From Orientia tsutsugamushi (lineage in GTDB: Bacteria > Pseudomonadota > Alphaproteobacteria > Rickettsiales > Rickettsiaceae), in the NCBI RefSeq assembly GCF_900327275.1, contig NZ_LS398548.1, positions 1,612,001-1,676,000 on the forward strand: 64,000 nucleotides of DNA. Reading direction: 5' to 3'. Under the pieces are notes generated by a model, which saw only the letters and a program-made list of their open reading frames with translations, searched no databases and was not told where the DNA came from. The translations under genes and the position numbers were made by a program. Position 1 is the stretch's first letter; the number at the start of each line of letters is the position of its first letter. This document shows, in pieces, positions 1 to 8,715 of this stretch.

Positions 1-642
1 AGTGAAATTGCAAGGCTAGCAAGCGAGATCATGTTAAATGATTCGGAAAATAAAGATAAGCTGAAAACAATATTAAATCGATCAACAAATCTTCAAGAGT
101 ACTGTAATGATGTAGTTTACACGCTTAGAAGCGAAATTGAGAATGAAAATTTATGTTTAAAAAAATTTAGCATACAAAAGCTAGTAAAGAATGCCGTTAG
201 GCGACTAGAAGACATTGCAAAAGAGAAAGATATAAAAATCAATTACAATTTTCAGTACAAAATGAAGGATATTGTGATTGGAAATAGTGATCATTTACAG
301 GCTATATTAAGTCAATTAATAGGAAGCGTCATTAGATTTAATCACAGCTGCCAGGTTATAATTACAGTTCATTTGTTTACTGTAAAAAATTATATAAAAA
401 GCGATAACATACTACAATTTAGAATACACGATACAGGAAGCGGTATTTCAAAAGAAAAATTAGGGAATATAAAAGCTAAATTAGCTGATTTTGAATTGGT
501 ACGAGACTATCCGCTAATGCTGGAATCAGGATTATGGTTTGTAAATTACCTTATTAATCAACTTAATGGAGAAATGGAAATAGAAAGCGAAAAAGACAAG
601 TTTACAACCATTACTTGCAATATTCCAGTACAACTTTTTTAA
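1..642 (+). CDS. Histidine-kinase-like ATPase domain protein, 5' part outside the window
   Basis: The frame is open from base 1, so the gene starts upstream. The second copy at 37956-38813 shows the whole protein is 285 residues, about 213 of which are present here. The C-terminal half is an HATPase_c fold: a G1 box (DTGSGIS) is followed by a G2-like stretch (SGLWFVNYLINQLNG). The N box, normally NLxxNA, reads QLIGSV, so both conserved Asn are lost. The family normally autophosphorylates a His in a two-component pathway, and loss of the N-box Asn makes ATP/Mg binding doubtful. The next gene is a SpoT-type hydrolase about 100 bp downstream, the same order as in the other arm of the inverted repeat. 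Kinase-derived origin is clear; activity is doubtful. Confidence 0.75.
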   Translation, partial: SEIARLASEIMLNDSENKDKLKTILNRSTNLQEYCNDVVYTLRSEIENENLCLKKFSIQKLVKNAVRRLEDIAKEKDIKINYNFQYKMKDIVIGNSDHLQAILSQLIGSVIRFNHSCQVIITVHLFTVKNYIKSDNILQFRIHDTGSGISKEKLGNIKAKLADFELVRDYPLMLESGLWFVNYLINQLNGEMEIESEKDKFTTITCNIPVQLF

Positions 643-661
643 TCAAATTAATTCGCTTCTT

Positions 662-715
662 TCCCAGTTTTTATCTGGGATTGAAGTATATAAAAAGTTT
701 AATTTATTGTATAAT
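662..715 (+). promoter_or_regulatory. Small hairpin and -10 box between the kinase-like gene and the SpoT gene
   Basis: A 6-bp stem (tcccag/ctggga, 662-667 with 675-680) lies after the kinase-like stop. A TATAAT at 710-715 lies about 28 bp before the SpoT start. The -10 region and parts of the hairpin recur upstream of the other two SpoT copies (37860-37930 and 42665-42740), which suggests the SpoT genes carry their own promoter. No good -35 box is visible. Confidence 0.4.
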
Positions 716-742
716 TTATTAAAGATTATTTAGAGATGAAAA

Positions 743-1327
743 ATGATAGACTTTTATAGCGAAAGCTTACTAAATAAGCTGTTTGAAACCAACGTAAGAT
801 TTGACACTAAAATTGATCTTGATAAAGTTGAAAAAGCAATATTTTATGCTAAAAAATATCATGGTCAGCAAAAGAGAGATACAGGAGAACTATACTACAC
901 ACATCCATTAGAAGTAGCTTATATGGTTGCATACTACAGCTTTGAAACAGATACGATTATTACAGCAATACTACATGATACTATCGAAGACACAACACTA
1001 ACCAAAGAAAAGATTGTTAAGGTATTCGGTAGAAAAATTGCGGAACAGGTTTCAGATCTCACCAGGATTAAGGATAATAAAAAAATTAGTTCTAGAGAGA
1101 TGATTCAAACATTATATAACCGAAATAAAACAGAACTATTATTAATTAAGCTTTTCGACCGATTCCATAATATTCAGACCGTATCAATAAAACCTTATGA
1201 AAAAAGACAAGAAATCATACTAGAAACGCAGCAAGAATTTATACCTCTTGCTAAGTACCTTAATCTACCAGAAATTGCTATAGAGCTAAATAAATACTGT
1301 GAGCTTTATGTTAAAACTAAAGTTTAA
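743..1327 (+). CDS. SpoT-type (p)ppGpp hydrolase domain protein (HD domain only)
   Basis: This 194-residue protein contains only the N-terminal HD hydrolase domain of RelA/SpoT. The motifs GQQKRDTGELYYTHPLEV and ILHDTIEDT carry the metal-binding His and His-Asp residues, and LFDRFHNIQT resembles the third conserved block. Full SpoT has about 700 residues with synthetase, TGS and ACT domains; none is present. By family, the reaction is removal of the 3' pyrophosphate of (p)ppGpp. The ATG at 743 follows a gagatgaaaa ribosome-binding-like stretch. Close copies lie at 37280-37855 and 42084-42659. Stand-alone SpoT hydrolase fragments are a known cargo of Rickettsiales RAGEs. All key residues seem kept, so this copy may be active. 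Confidence 0.85.
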   Translation: MIDFYSESLLNKLFETNVRFDTKIDLDKVEKAIFYAKKYHGQQKRDTGELYYTHPLEVAYMVAYYSFETDTIITAILHDTIEDTTLTKEKIVKVFGRKIAEQVSDLTRIKDNKKISSREMIQTLYNRNKTELLLIKLFDRFHNIQTVSIKPYEKRQEIILETQQEFIPLAKYLNLPEIAIELNKYCELYVKTKV

Positions 1328-1398
1328 TAGGTGGTTAATGTAGTGAATTGCAGAAATTAAAATTCAATAAGAGAATGTTCATGTAAGTTATTTTGTTG

Positions 1399-1404
1399 TA
1401 TAAT
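1399..1404 (+). promoter_or_regulatory. Candidate -10 box of the first rpn gene
   Basis: TATAAT lies 29 bp before the rpn ATG, with TGTTCA at a 17-bp spacing as a weak -35. An aggtag stretch just before the start could be the ribosome binding site. This is sequence inspection only. Confidence 0.35.
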
Positions 1405-1432
1405 TAAAAAAGGTAGAAAAAATGAAAAACAT

Positions 1433-2515
1433 ATGCATTTATCAAGATTTCTAGATCCAAAGAATGATGTAGCATTTAAAAAGATATTTGGATCAGAAAA
1501 AAACAAGGACATACTAATACATTTTCTGAACGATATATTGTTGTTTGAAGGAAATAGAAAAATAATAGAAGTAGAGTTTTTAGGAACGATATTAGATGCA
1601 GACATAGCGTCCAAAAAAGAATCAATAGTAGATGTTTTGTGTAAAGATAAAAACGGTGCGCAATATATAATAGAAATGCAAGTAGATCCTACACAAGGAT
1701 TTGAAAAAAGAGCACAGTATTATGCAGCAAAAGCATATGGCAGGCAACCAAATAGAGGAAAAGAAGGAAAATACTCAGACCTAAAGGAAGTTATATTTAT
1801 AGCAATAGCAGATTATAAATTGTTTCCAAATAAAGAAGACTATATATCAAGGCATGTAATATTGGATAAAAAGACATATGAGCATGATCTAAAGGACTTT
1901 TCATTTACCTTTATAGAATTACCAAAATTTAAAAAAGATAAAGTGGAAGAGTTGAATAATATAACAGAGAAGTGGTGCTATTTTTTTAAACATGCAAAAG
2001 AAACAACATTAGATGGATATAATAAAATAATAGGCGAAGATTTAATAATAAAAAGAGCGTATGAGGCATTAGATCAGTTTAATTGGAGTGAAGACGAACT
2101 AATAACCTATGAACAAGAGTTAAAGCGTATATGGGATAATAAAGCAGTCGAAGATTATAAACTCGAACGCGCTAAAGCTGAAGGCATAAAGCTCGGTGAG
2201 GCTAAAGGTAAAGCTGAAGGTAAAGCTGAAGGTAAAGCTGAAGGCATAAAGCTCGGTGAAGCTAAAGGTAAAGCTGAAGGTAAAGCTGAAGGTAAAGCTG
2301 AAGGCATAAAGCTCGGTGAAGCTAAAGGTAAAGCTGAAGGTAAAGCTGAAGGTAAAGCTGAAGGCATAAAGCTCGGTGAAGCTAAAGGTAAAGCTGAAGC
2401 AAAAAAAGATTTTGCAATAAAATTATTGAAATCTGAATTATCAGTTGAGACAATTGCTGAATATACGGATTTATCAATACAAGAAGTATTAAATTTAAAA
2501 AATAGTGTAAAATAA
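1433..2515 (+). CDS. Rpn-family PD-(D/E)XK nuclease/transposase-like protein
   Basis: This 360-residue protein begins RFLDPKNDVAFKKIFG, the hallmark of the Rpn (recombination-promoting nuclease, Transposase_31/PDDEXK) family. The core SIVDVLCKDKNGAQYIIEMQ supplies the D...ExQ active-site signature of PD-(D/E)XK nucleases, around residues 65-85. The family is known for RecA-independent recombination and DNA cleavage. Residues about 245-325 are a charged, probably helical array of 20-residue repeats (IKLGEAKGKAEGKAEGKAEG), followed by a short C-terminal segment (IAEYTDLSIQEVLNLK) also found in the other Rpn gene at 11450. The second copy at 36148-37158 is 24 residues shorter, all of it in the repeat array. 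Confidence 0.85.
   Translation: MHLSRFLDPKNDVAFKKIFGSEKNKDILIHFLNDILLFEGNRKIIEVEFLGTILDADIASKKESIVDVLCKDKNGAQYIIEMQVDPTQGFEKRAQYYAAKAYGRQPNRGKEGKYSDLKEVIFIAIADYKLFPNKEDYISRHVILDKKTYEHDLKDFSFTFIELPKFKKDKVEELNNITEKWCYFFKHAKETTLDGYNKIIGEDLIIKRAYEALDQFNWSEDELITYEQELKRIWDNKAVEDYKLERAKAEGIKLGEAKGKAEGKAEGKAEGIKLGEAKGKAEGKAEGKAEGIKLGEAKGKAEGKAEGKAEGIKLGEAKGKAEAKKDFAIKLLKSELSVETIAEYTDLSIQEVLNLKNSVK
2172..2400 (+). repeat. 60-bp tandem repeat inside the rpn gene
   Basis: Nearly four units of exactly 60 bp encode a 20-residue block. The second and third units are identical and the first differs by one base (gag/gaa). The homologous array in the other arm has fewer and rearranged units, so this tract changes length. 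Confidence 0.9.
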
Positions 2516-2523
2516 TAAGAAAT

Positions 2524-2558
2524 ATACAACACAAAATCTTACTTTTGATGTGTTGTAT
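2524..2558. terminator. Bidirectional terminator-like hairpin between convergent genes
   Basis: A 10-bp perfect stem (atacaacaca/tgtgttgtat) with a 15-base loop lies between the convergent rpn gene and the TraD-like gene. There is no long T run, so termination strength is uncertain. Confidence 0.5.
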
Positions 2559-2582
2559 GCTACTTCTATTAGATGCTTTATA

Positions 2583-3038
2583 TCACACTACAAGCTCTAG
2601 TTTGTACTGAACATTGAGAAGGCCATTCTTTAAGGCCTCAATGTCCTTAACATGGCCGCACCATTCTTGACGAAAACTGTTTCATTTTAAGCCATGAAGG
2701 CGAATGTGGCGCTTAGTGTTTTCGTCTGGTTCAGAGGCAAATTTTAAAATCACAGCCGCTTTATTTTGCTGCTCTTTATCAAAAATATCTTTACCTATTG
2801 TAGTCCAATGATCCTGAACATTTGGATGTTGTGTTAAAGTTTCTTTTAGTGAAACAATTGCACCAAATAAAGTATTTGTTGGTAAGTGATCAAGCTTAGC
2901 TTTAGCAACTAATCCACCCATTTCGATAAGACGTCGAGTACGCATTTTACGTTCTTTAATTTTAAGGTTAACCTCATCCATGATTAGCCTAGCCTTTTTT
3001 TGTTGAAGAGTAATTTTTTGCTGCATAAGATTTGCCAT
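2583..3038 (-). pseudogene. TraD/TraC-like (Ti-type) conjugal protein with a nonsense codon
   Basis: The frame gives 118 residues and then a TGA at 2684-2682. In the otherwise near-identical copy at 35623-36078 that codon is TGG and translation goes on through WNSFRQEWCGHV to 151 residues. The same downstream codons are preserved here as far as a stop at 2583. The protein is basic and helical, with an RRLIEMGGLVAKAKLD motif typical of the small TraC/TraD proteins encoded beside Ti-type TraA relaxases, which help the relaxosome. It lies upstream of and divergent from traA, with the group II intron in between. The C-terminal domain is lost, so it is probably inactive. Confidence 0.7.
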
Positions 3039-3231
3039 GTTAGTAATTCAGAAAGATAAAAAAATCAGGCAAGAATATATCAAAATACAATTCCAGTAAA
3101 GAAAAAAAACCGCGCCTACCAAACCAACATCAAATAATTATAGTCAAAAAAACGTGAATTCAAGGTTAGAAGCTTCATTAAAGAATAAGCTTAAGCGGGT
3201 AGGTAAGCGCAGAAGCGCTTTTCCTCCCAAA

Positions 3232-3265
3232 GAACCGTACAAGCGAATTACTCCGCATACGGCTC
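3232..3265 (-). ncRNA. Group II intron domain V
   Basis: This is a 34-nt hairpin with paired ends GAGCCGTAT/GTACGGTTC, a two-base bulge and a GTAA (GNRA) tetraloop. Domain V is the catalytic core of group II introns. The maturase stop codon lies inside its loop region. Confidence 0.8.
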
Positions 3266-4963
3266 AAGCAATTTACAAACAGCTGCAATAAGTTGTCCGC
3301 GATTACTGTGTACTTGTCGATGGCAGTTTTCATGCAATAAGCACAAATTGTTAATATGGTCAGTGCCACCACATCTTATAGGTGTTATATGATGTACATG
3401 AACACTTTCACCATTATCTATTAAATCAAAACAAACAAGACATTTACCCTTTTGTCTACGCCAAAGAATCTGCCTAGATTTAAACAAATACTTAGGGCTA
3501 TCAGCCTGACGTTTATGCCAATATTCTCTAAGTTTTGAATTATCAGGAGAAGATTTACCTTTAACAAGAATATGTCGTTTAATCGTTGTCCATTGTAATT
3601 TCCATAGATATAGATCTTTATTCATAAAGACCCAATTATCATTTCTGCCTTTAATGCGACCCCAATACTTTTTCTTAAGCCATTCCCAGGATTTTTTAGG
3701 ATGTTTTCTACATGCAAATCTTGCTTGTCGAATCCACATCCAACAGTCTAAATTGGAAAAAATTTTCTTGGACACAACTTTGTTGAAATAACTGCACCAT
3801 CCAAATATTTTAGAATTTAGATTATCAATTATTCTATCAATATTCCATGAGAAACTTTTTTTCCATTCTATTGACATTCGTTTTTTAAACGACTTTATAG
3901 AGTCTTTAGACGGTTTAACTAGTAGAGCTACACCTCTTCTTGTACTATTGGTTTTATATTGTCGAATATTAAATCCAAGGAAATCAAAACCTTCATTAAT
4001 ATGAAGTATCCTGGTTTTTTCCTTTGACAATTCTAAGCCTCTAATACTTAACCAATCATTAATAATACTTTTGGCTCTGATACATGAGCTTTCTGACTTA
4101 GCGCAAACGACAAAATCATCAGCGTATCTCACTAAAGCATATTCGGATTTAGAATATAGGTGATCATACTTATTATAGATAATATTAAGTATATCACTCA
4201 TTCCATGAAGAGTTATGTTTAAAAGTAATGGAGAAATTAATCCACCTTGTGGAGTACCAGCTGTTGTTTTGATAATTTGATAATCCTGCATTACACCAGA
4301 TTTAAGCCATGCTTGAATCCAATTACGAGCAGGGAAATTTCCTATAATTTTCAAAAGAAAATTATGATCAATATTATCAAATGCTCCTTTAATATCAGCA
4401 TCTAATATCCAATTTCTATTGGTTCCATGTCGAATAATACCAGATATTCTCTGTATTGCATCGTGAGCGCTACGTCCAGGTCTAAAGCCATAGCTGCAAC
4501 CTTCAAACTTAGCTTCCCAATATGGTTCAAGTGCTGATTTTACAACAGCCTGTCTACACCTATCCAAAATAGTTGGCAAGCCTAAAGGTCTAGATTCGCC
4601 ATTACTTTTTGGTATGTATACACGCTTAATCGGTTTTACAGATGATAGATTATTATCTGCTAACTTTTCCATCAACAGACTCCTTTCTTTATCTGTCTTA
4701 ACAACTATTTTATCAATTCCAGGACTTTTTCGTCCTTTGTTGATTTGAGTAACACGTCTTATAGCAAGTAACCTATTTGCTCTTGATTTTAACATCAATC
4801 TTTGTAAGTTACGTACTAACTTCATATTACCATTTGCAGATGCCCTATAAATACGTCTACGAAGATTATTAACCTTTTGTATAATTTCTTTCCAGTCTAT
4901 TGAATGCCAATAGATTTTCTTGAAATTATCTTTAGTCTCAATTGTTACATTTGCGTTTAGCAT
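3248..4963 (-). CDS. ltrA: Group II intron reverse transcriptase/maturase with HNH endonuclease domain
   Basis: This 571-residue protein has an RVT_N-type N-terminus (about 1-80) and reverse transcriptase blocks including GFRPGRSAHDAI and TPQGG, with the catalytic YADD at about 280-283. A maturase X region (about 370-450) follows, then a C-terminal HNH domain (two Cys pairs and VHHITP, about 505-555). In this family it assists splicing, nicks target DNA and copies the intron RNA. No frameshift is seen. It differs from the other copy at four residues, mostly in the N-terminal region. The reading frame ends inside domain V. Confidence 0.92.
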   Translation of the reverse strand: MLNANVTIETKDNFKKIYWHSIDWKEIIQKVNNLRRRIYRASANGNMKLVRNLQRLMLKSRANRLLAIRRVTQINKGRKSPGIDKIVVKTDKERSLLMEKLADNNLSSVKPIKRVYIPKSNGESRPLGLPTILDRCRQAVVKSALEPYWEAKFEGCSYGFRPGRSAHDAIQRISGIIRHGTNRNWILDADIKGAFDNIDHNFLLKIIGNFPARNWIQAWLKSGVMQDYQIIKTTAGTPQGGLISPLLLNITLHGMSDILNIIYNKYDHLYSKSEYALVRYADDFVVCAKSESSCIRAKSIINDWLSIRGLELSKEKTRILHINEGFDFLGFNIRQYKTNSTRRGVALLVKPSKDSIKSFKKRMSIEWKKSFSWNIDRIIDNLNSKIFGWCSYFNKVVSKKIFSNLDCWMWIRQARFACRKHPKKSWEWLKKKYWGRIKGRNDNWVFMNKDLYLWKLQWTTIKRHILVKGKSSPDNSKLREYWHKRQADSPKYLFKSRQILWRRQKGKCLVCFDLIDNGESVHVHHITPIRCGGTDHINNLCLLHENCHRQVHSNRGQLIAAVCKLLEPYAE

Positions 4964-5663
4964 CCAACTTTTCCAATTAATTCATAATCTTGTTTACCTA
5001 TTTAGGGTAAATCACCAGTCTTAAGTTAGCATCATTTCTGATTAGCATATAAATGCCTATACACTCAGTTATTAATTTCTGTAGTCTTTCGACTTAGTGT
5101 CATTTGCTTTCTAAGACCTCTCTTACCTACTATCAGTTGCCTAATAATAGGCTTACCATGTTTCACTCATCAGAGAGACGTTAAGTTGGTTATCTTCTTT
5201 ATACCGAGGAGCTGGCATTTTTAAAGAAGGCTGCGTATTCCTTCTTACAGCTAAGCTTTTCAGCTTTATCCTTATAACAGAATTTATCTGGAGTATCTGC
5301 TTCTGCATTGACGATATTTTCCATACGAAGATTCACTTTCGTTTAACCAATTTTAACTTTACCTTGCCCCTATTTCCCATCCAGATTAGTACTTTAGTTA
5401 GGCTTTCTATCGCGCTTAGTACAAGACCGTTACCAATCTCGCACCGCAATAGCGGTAACTAAGGTTTAAATGCAACCTTGCTACATTTCTGTAGTCTCTG
5501 TTTGAGCGACCTCATGTCGCACTACGCAATATGCAATCTATAAAGATTGCTGCTAAAAAATGAGTACTCATTAACCGATTGAATGTTAAAAAAAAAGAAG
5601 TTTATGCTAGCAAAATCAAAAAAACCATGCTAACTTAAAACTCAGGTGAGAATTGGTATTGAG

Positions 5664-6500
5664 ATGGCTATACAGTTTACAAGGATTGAATTTTTAACTA
5701 GAAGTAAAGGAGGTGATAGTTGTCGTAAGGCAGCGTATAATGCAAGAACTATTGTTGAAAACGAGAAGACAGGTATAAAGTATAACTTCTCTCGTAAGAA
5801 AGATAACGTATATCATACAGTGCTGATACCTGATTATGTAAATCAAGACTTCAAGAATATTCAAACATTAATGAATGAGGTAGAACGAACCGCAAAAGAC
5901 CCAAACAGCCAGTTGTTGAAGGATATCGTAATAGCGTTGCCAGATGAGAAGGAGCTAAATTTAGAGCATAGAATAGAACTAACTCATCGAATAGTTGATG
6001 CAATGGAATGGGTGCAAAATGGTCTTGGAGTACAGATAGACATTCATAAGCCTCAAATAGGAGATAAAAACTGGCATGCACATATATTGCTCACTATGAG
6101 AAGATTTAGAAAAGATGGAACTGGTTTAGGAGATAGAGCAGTAGATTTAAACCCAAAAATCATAACAGTTAATGGCAAAAAGGTTGTTATTAAAGATCAC
6201 AAGATGATTCATGAAATAGCAAAAGAAGAAACTAATGCATATTTCGCTGAATTAGGCTTGCCATATAGAGTTGACGAGACAAGCGAAGTGCCTGGAAAGC
6301 ATATTGGACCTCGTAGAATTAGGAATTTTATTAATGAAGTATTAAATGAAAATGAGTTACGTAAAGAGGCTCATTTGAAGATTATTAATGATGCTGACGT
6401 AATAACAGATTCTATAACACATTACAAATCTATTTTTACTAAGCAGGATGTTGAAAAAGCAGTAAAAGATATACCAGATCCAACACAAGAGAACAGTTAG
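5664..6500 (+). pseudogene. traA: TraA relaxase, N-terminal MobA/MobL domain (split by a frameshift)
   Basis: The ATG at 5664 (MAIQFTRIEFLTRS) fits the usual N-terminus of Ti-type TraA better than the upstream in-frame GTG at 5646. The domain is a MobA/MobL relaxase, with the HxH metal motif in NWHAHILLT and an early Tyr (AAYNAR). It would nick oriT and attach covalently to the transferred strand. The frame ends at 6500. The protein resumes one frame over as TREQLVQQVL, so one base, probably an A in ccaacaca near 6480, has been lost. The helicase part is therefore translationally separated. It may still make a free relaxase domain, but the gene is best called broken. Confidence 0.85.
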
Positions 6501-6508
6501 TTCAGCAA

Positions 6509-8464
6509 GTGCTTAGTTCAAATAGAATACTAGAGTTATATCATGATGATGGTGAAAGTAGCAAATATTTTACGACAATTGAGGTTCGAAATGAGGAGAC
6601 GAGAATAATCAGAATAGCTAATAAAATCAATAATCAGGTTTATTACAACGATATTTACAATCTTAAAAGTGATATCGAAGGTCTAGCAAATGTTAGTGAA
6701 GAACAGAAACAAGCTCTAAGGCATATTTTGCTTAGCACTAGTGGAGTTAGAGTCTTAAGAGGAAGAGCTGGTACAGGAAAATCTTATGTTTTAATAAAAG
6801 CGCATGAGCTCGCAACAAATCGTGGACAAAAAGTTATTGGCCTTGCTCCTACTCATAAGGCAGTATCAGAGCTGAGGAGCAAAGGTTATACAGAGGTCTA
6901 TACAGTAAAAGGATTTTTATATAATCGAAAAAAAATTTTTATGCAAGACAGCTTAATAGTAGTAGATGAAGCTGGAATGGTAGGTACTAAAGCTTATGCA
7001 GAGCTGTTTAGAGTAGTTAGAAACAATAATTGTCAACTGATACTTGCTGGAGATGAAAAACAGTTAGCTTCAATAGAAAGAGGTGGAATGTTTGAGATGC
7101 TGAGTAATATTTTTGGTTCACATGTTTTAGTAAATATTCGAAGACAAAGTGAAAACTGGAGCAGAGAAGCAGCAATGGAGTTTGCTGAGAGTAATATTTT
7201 AAGCGGTATAACCTTACTGAGGCAAAATAACAGCGTTAGGTTTGATAATACGTTGCAGGACTCAATGAGTAAATTAATATACAACTGGAGTCTAAGCAAA
7301 TTTAAACCACATGAAAAATTGGTAATTACAGTACGTAATAAAGATGTCGACATTCTTAATTCAAGTATTAGGTCTTTGTTAAAAGCAAATGGTACGCTAA
7401 AAGGCACAGAATATGAGCGTTCTATTGATGGAAGGAAAAAGTCATATATGGCAGGAGATAGAATCGTATTTCAAAAAAGCTATAAGGATTTACAAATACA
7501 AAATAGTGAATTTGCAACTTTAACTTCGGTTAGTAAAAATAAATTTATAGCTAAGACAGACACAGGAAAAGAAGTGAGTTTTGATCCTAGTGAAATACAA
7601 TTTAAACATGGCTATGCAAGTACTGTTTATAAGGTCCAGGGAGCTTCTATAAAAGATGTATACGTTTTGCATAATGGAGTAAGTAATATAAGCAGCTCAT
7701 ACGTAGCTATGACAAGGCATATAAAGAGCTTAAAGTTATATTGCAATAAGGAAGCTACTGGAAGCATTAACAGTTTAATAAATCAGCTCAGCAGACCAAA
7801 TGAGAAATCAGCTAGCATAACTCTGAAAACTGCTCATGATTTTGAGAAAGAACGGACAAAGACAACTGTTTTTAGTAAAATTGAAAACTGGTTTAAGTCT
7901 ATAATCAATGATATCAATGATAGATCTAATGTGAATAAAGAATATTATCATTTTACCGCTAAACCAGAGGAAGAAGCTAAAGTAGAAAAAGTCCAGCTGA
8001 AAGATATTTCTACTCCATTATTTATGCAGATCAAAGAACAAAGACAATATGATTATGATGTAACCATTCTGTCAGCAGAAGGAAAAACGATATCAAGTTT
8101 TCAGGAAGCTGGCATTGATAGCAGAATGGTATATAGCTCAAATGTAAATAATTTAAAGTATTATCAGCCATTTCAAGGAGAAAAGATTCTTATAGCTGCA
8201 AATAATGATAAACAAAATAAAGAATATGTAAGCACTATAAACGAGGCTGCAAAAGTACTGACAAGCAAAGGAGCAATTACTAGCATCGTAATTCATTCAG
8301 AAGGTGAAGATTTTAACGAAATGCTAAAAAATAAAGGAGCCATAGCTGTTAAGGAGCTTATGATACCTGAAATCATGAAGTTAATTAATACTCAGAACGT
8401 AAAAACAGAGTCTGAACAAGTGGTGAAAACTGACATAGCTCAAAAAATTGGACTTAGACGGTAG
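6509..8464 (+). CDS. traA: TraA helicase domain fragment (SF1/RecD-like) with degenerate Toprim-like tail
   Basis: This is the continuation of traA after the frameshift, with GTG at 6509 as the first usable codon. The 651 residues hold an AAA_30/TraI-type SF1 helicase: Walker A GRAGTGKS, Walker B VVDEAGM, motif III GDEKQL, motif V around YKVQGAS and motif VI VAMTRH. In TraA this unwinds DNA after nicking. The last ~150 residues resemble the Toprim-like region of the next gene, but the acidic DxD is changed (IAANND), so that part looks dead. All helicase motifs are intact. Expression depends on internal initiation. Confidence 0.8.
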   Translation: MLSSNRILELYHDDGESSKYFTTIEVRNEETRIIRIANKINNQVYYNDIYNLKSDIEGLANVSEEQKQALRHILLSTSGVRVLRGRAGTGKSYVLIKAHELATNRGQKVIGLAPTHKAVSELRSKGYTEVYTVKGFLYNRKKIFMQDSLIVVDEAGMVGTKAYAELFRVVRNNNCQLILAGDEKQLASIERGGMFEMLSNIFGSHVLVNIRRQSENWSREAAMEFAESNILSGITLLRQNNSVRFDNTLQDSMSKLIYNWSLSKFKPHEKLVITVRNKDVDILNSSIRSLLKANGTLKGTEYERSIDGRKKSYMAGDRIVFQKSYKDLQIQNSEFATLTSVSKNKFIAKTDTGKEVSFDPSEIQFKHGYASTVYKVQGASIKDVYVLHNGVSNISSSYVAMTRHIKSLKLYCNKEATGSINSLINQLSRPNEKSASITLKTAHDFEKERTKTTVFSKIENWFKSIINDINDRSNVNKEYYHFTAKPEEEAKVEKVQLKDISTPLFMQIKEQRQYDYDVTILSAEGKTISSFQEAGIDSRMVYSSNVNNLKYYQPFQGEKILIAANNDKQNKEYVSTINEAAKVLTSKGAITSIVIHSEGEDFNEMLKNKGAIAVKELMIPEIMKLINTQNVKTESEQVVKTDIAQKIGLRR

Positions 8465-8530
8465 TGCTGAAGATTTGAAATTGAATGTAAGCTATTCATT
8501 CACAGGGCGAATTACAAAATAAGATAAAAA

Positions 8531-8659
8531 ATGATAACCGAAAGCGATTTTTGTAATTCGCATTATGCCTTGCTAAGAGAATATTGGAAGCGCTGGAATT
8601 TTGAAGATCTGCATCTGTTAGAAAACTATCTCAATAATCACTTAGCAATAAAATTATAA
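8531..8659 (+). CDS. Small hypothetical protein, 42 residues
   Basis: A short open frame (MITESDFCNSHYALLREYWK at its start), rich in aromatic and Leu residues, lies between the traA helicase part and its duplicated downstream copy. There is no clear ribosome binding site and I recognise no family. It may be a remnant of coding sequence displaced by the traA duplication. Confidence 0.3.
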   Translation: MITESDFCNSHYALLREYWKRWNFEDLHLLENYLNNHLAIKL

Positions 8660-8715
8660 TTCAAACGGTAAAAATATCAAATATTTATACCACAAAACAA
8701 TTTAGTGATGCGAAG

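Larger units (their letters stand above)
3195..5522 (-). mobile_element. Group II intron, apparently full length (left copy)
   Basis: Read on the minus strand, the element starts with GTGCG at 5522 inside a GTGCGAC...GTCGC hairpin expected of a group II intron 5' end. It carries a maturase gene in domain IV, then a canonical 34-nt domain V (3265-3232) and a domain VI hairpin with an unpaired A (3228-3197). The 3' boundary is approximate. It lies between the TraD-like fragment and traA. Both 5' and 3' elements are present, so this copy could splice. A nearly identical but 5'-shortened copy lies at 33221-35470. Confidence 0.8.

Noticed and set aside
2172-2400. CRISPR-like array
   Set aside because: The units are contiguous, in frame and without unique spacers, so this is a coding tandem repeat.
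2155-2532. Long open frame opposite the rpn repeat array (ALPSALPLASPSF repeats)
   Set aside because: It is the antisense reading of the 60-bp repeat in a well-supported gene; no start signals.
3178-3372. Small reading frames opposite the 3' end of both introns
   Set aside because: They occur in both copies only because the introns are identical; they lie over the HNH region and domains V and VI.
5851-6081. Antisense frame in traA
   Set aside because: Overlaps the relaxase domain; no ribosome site.
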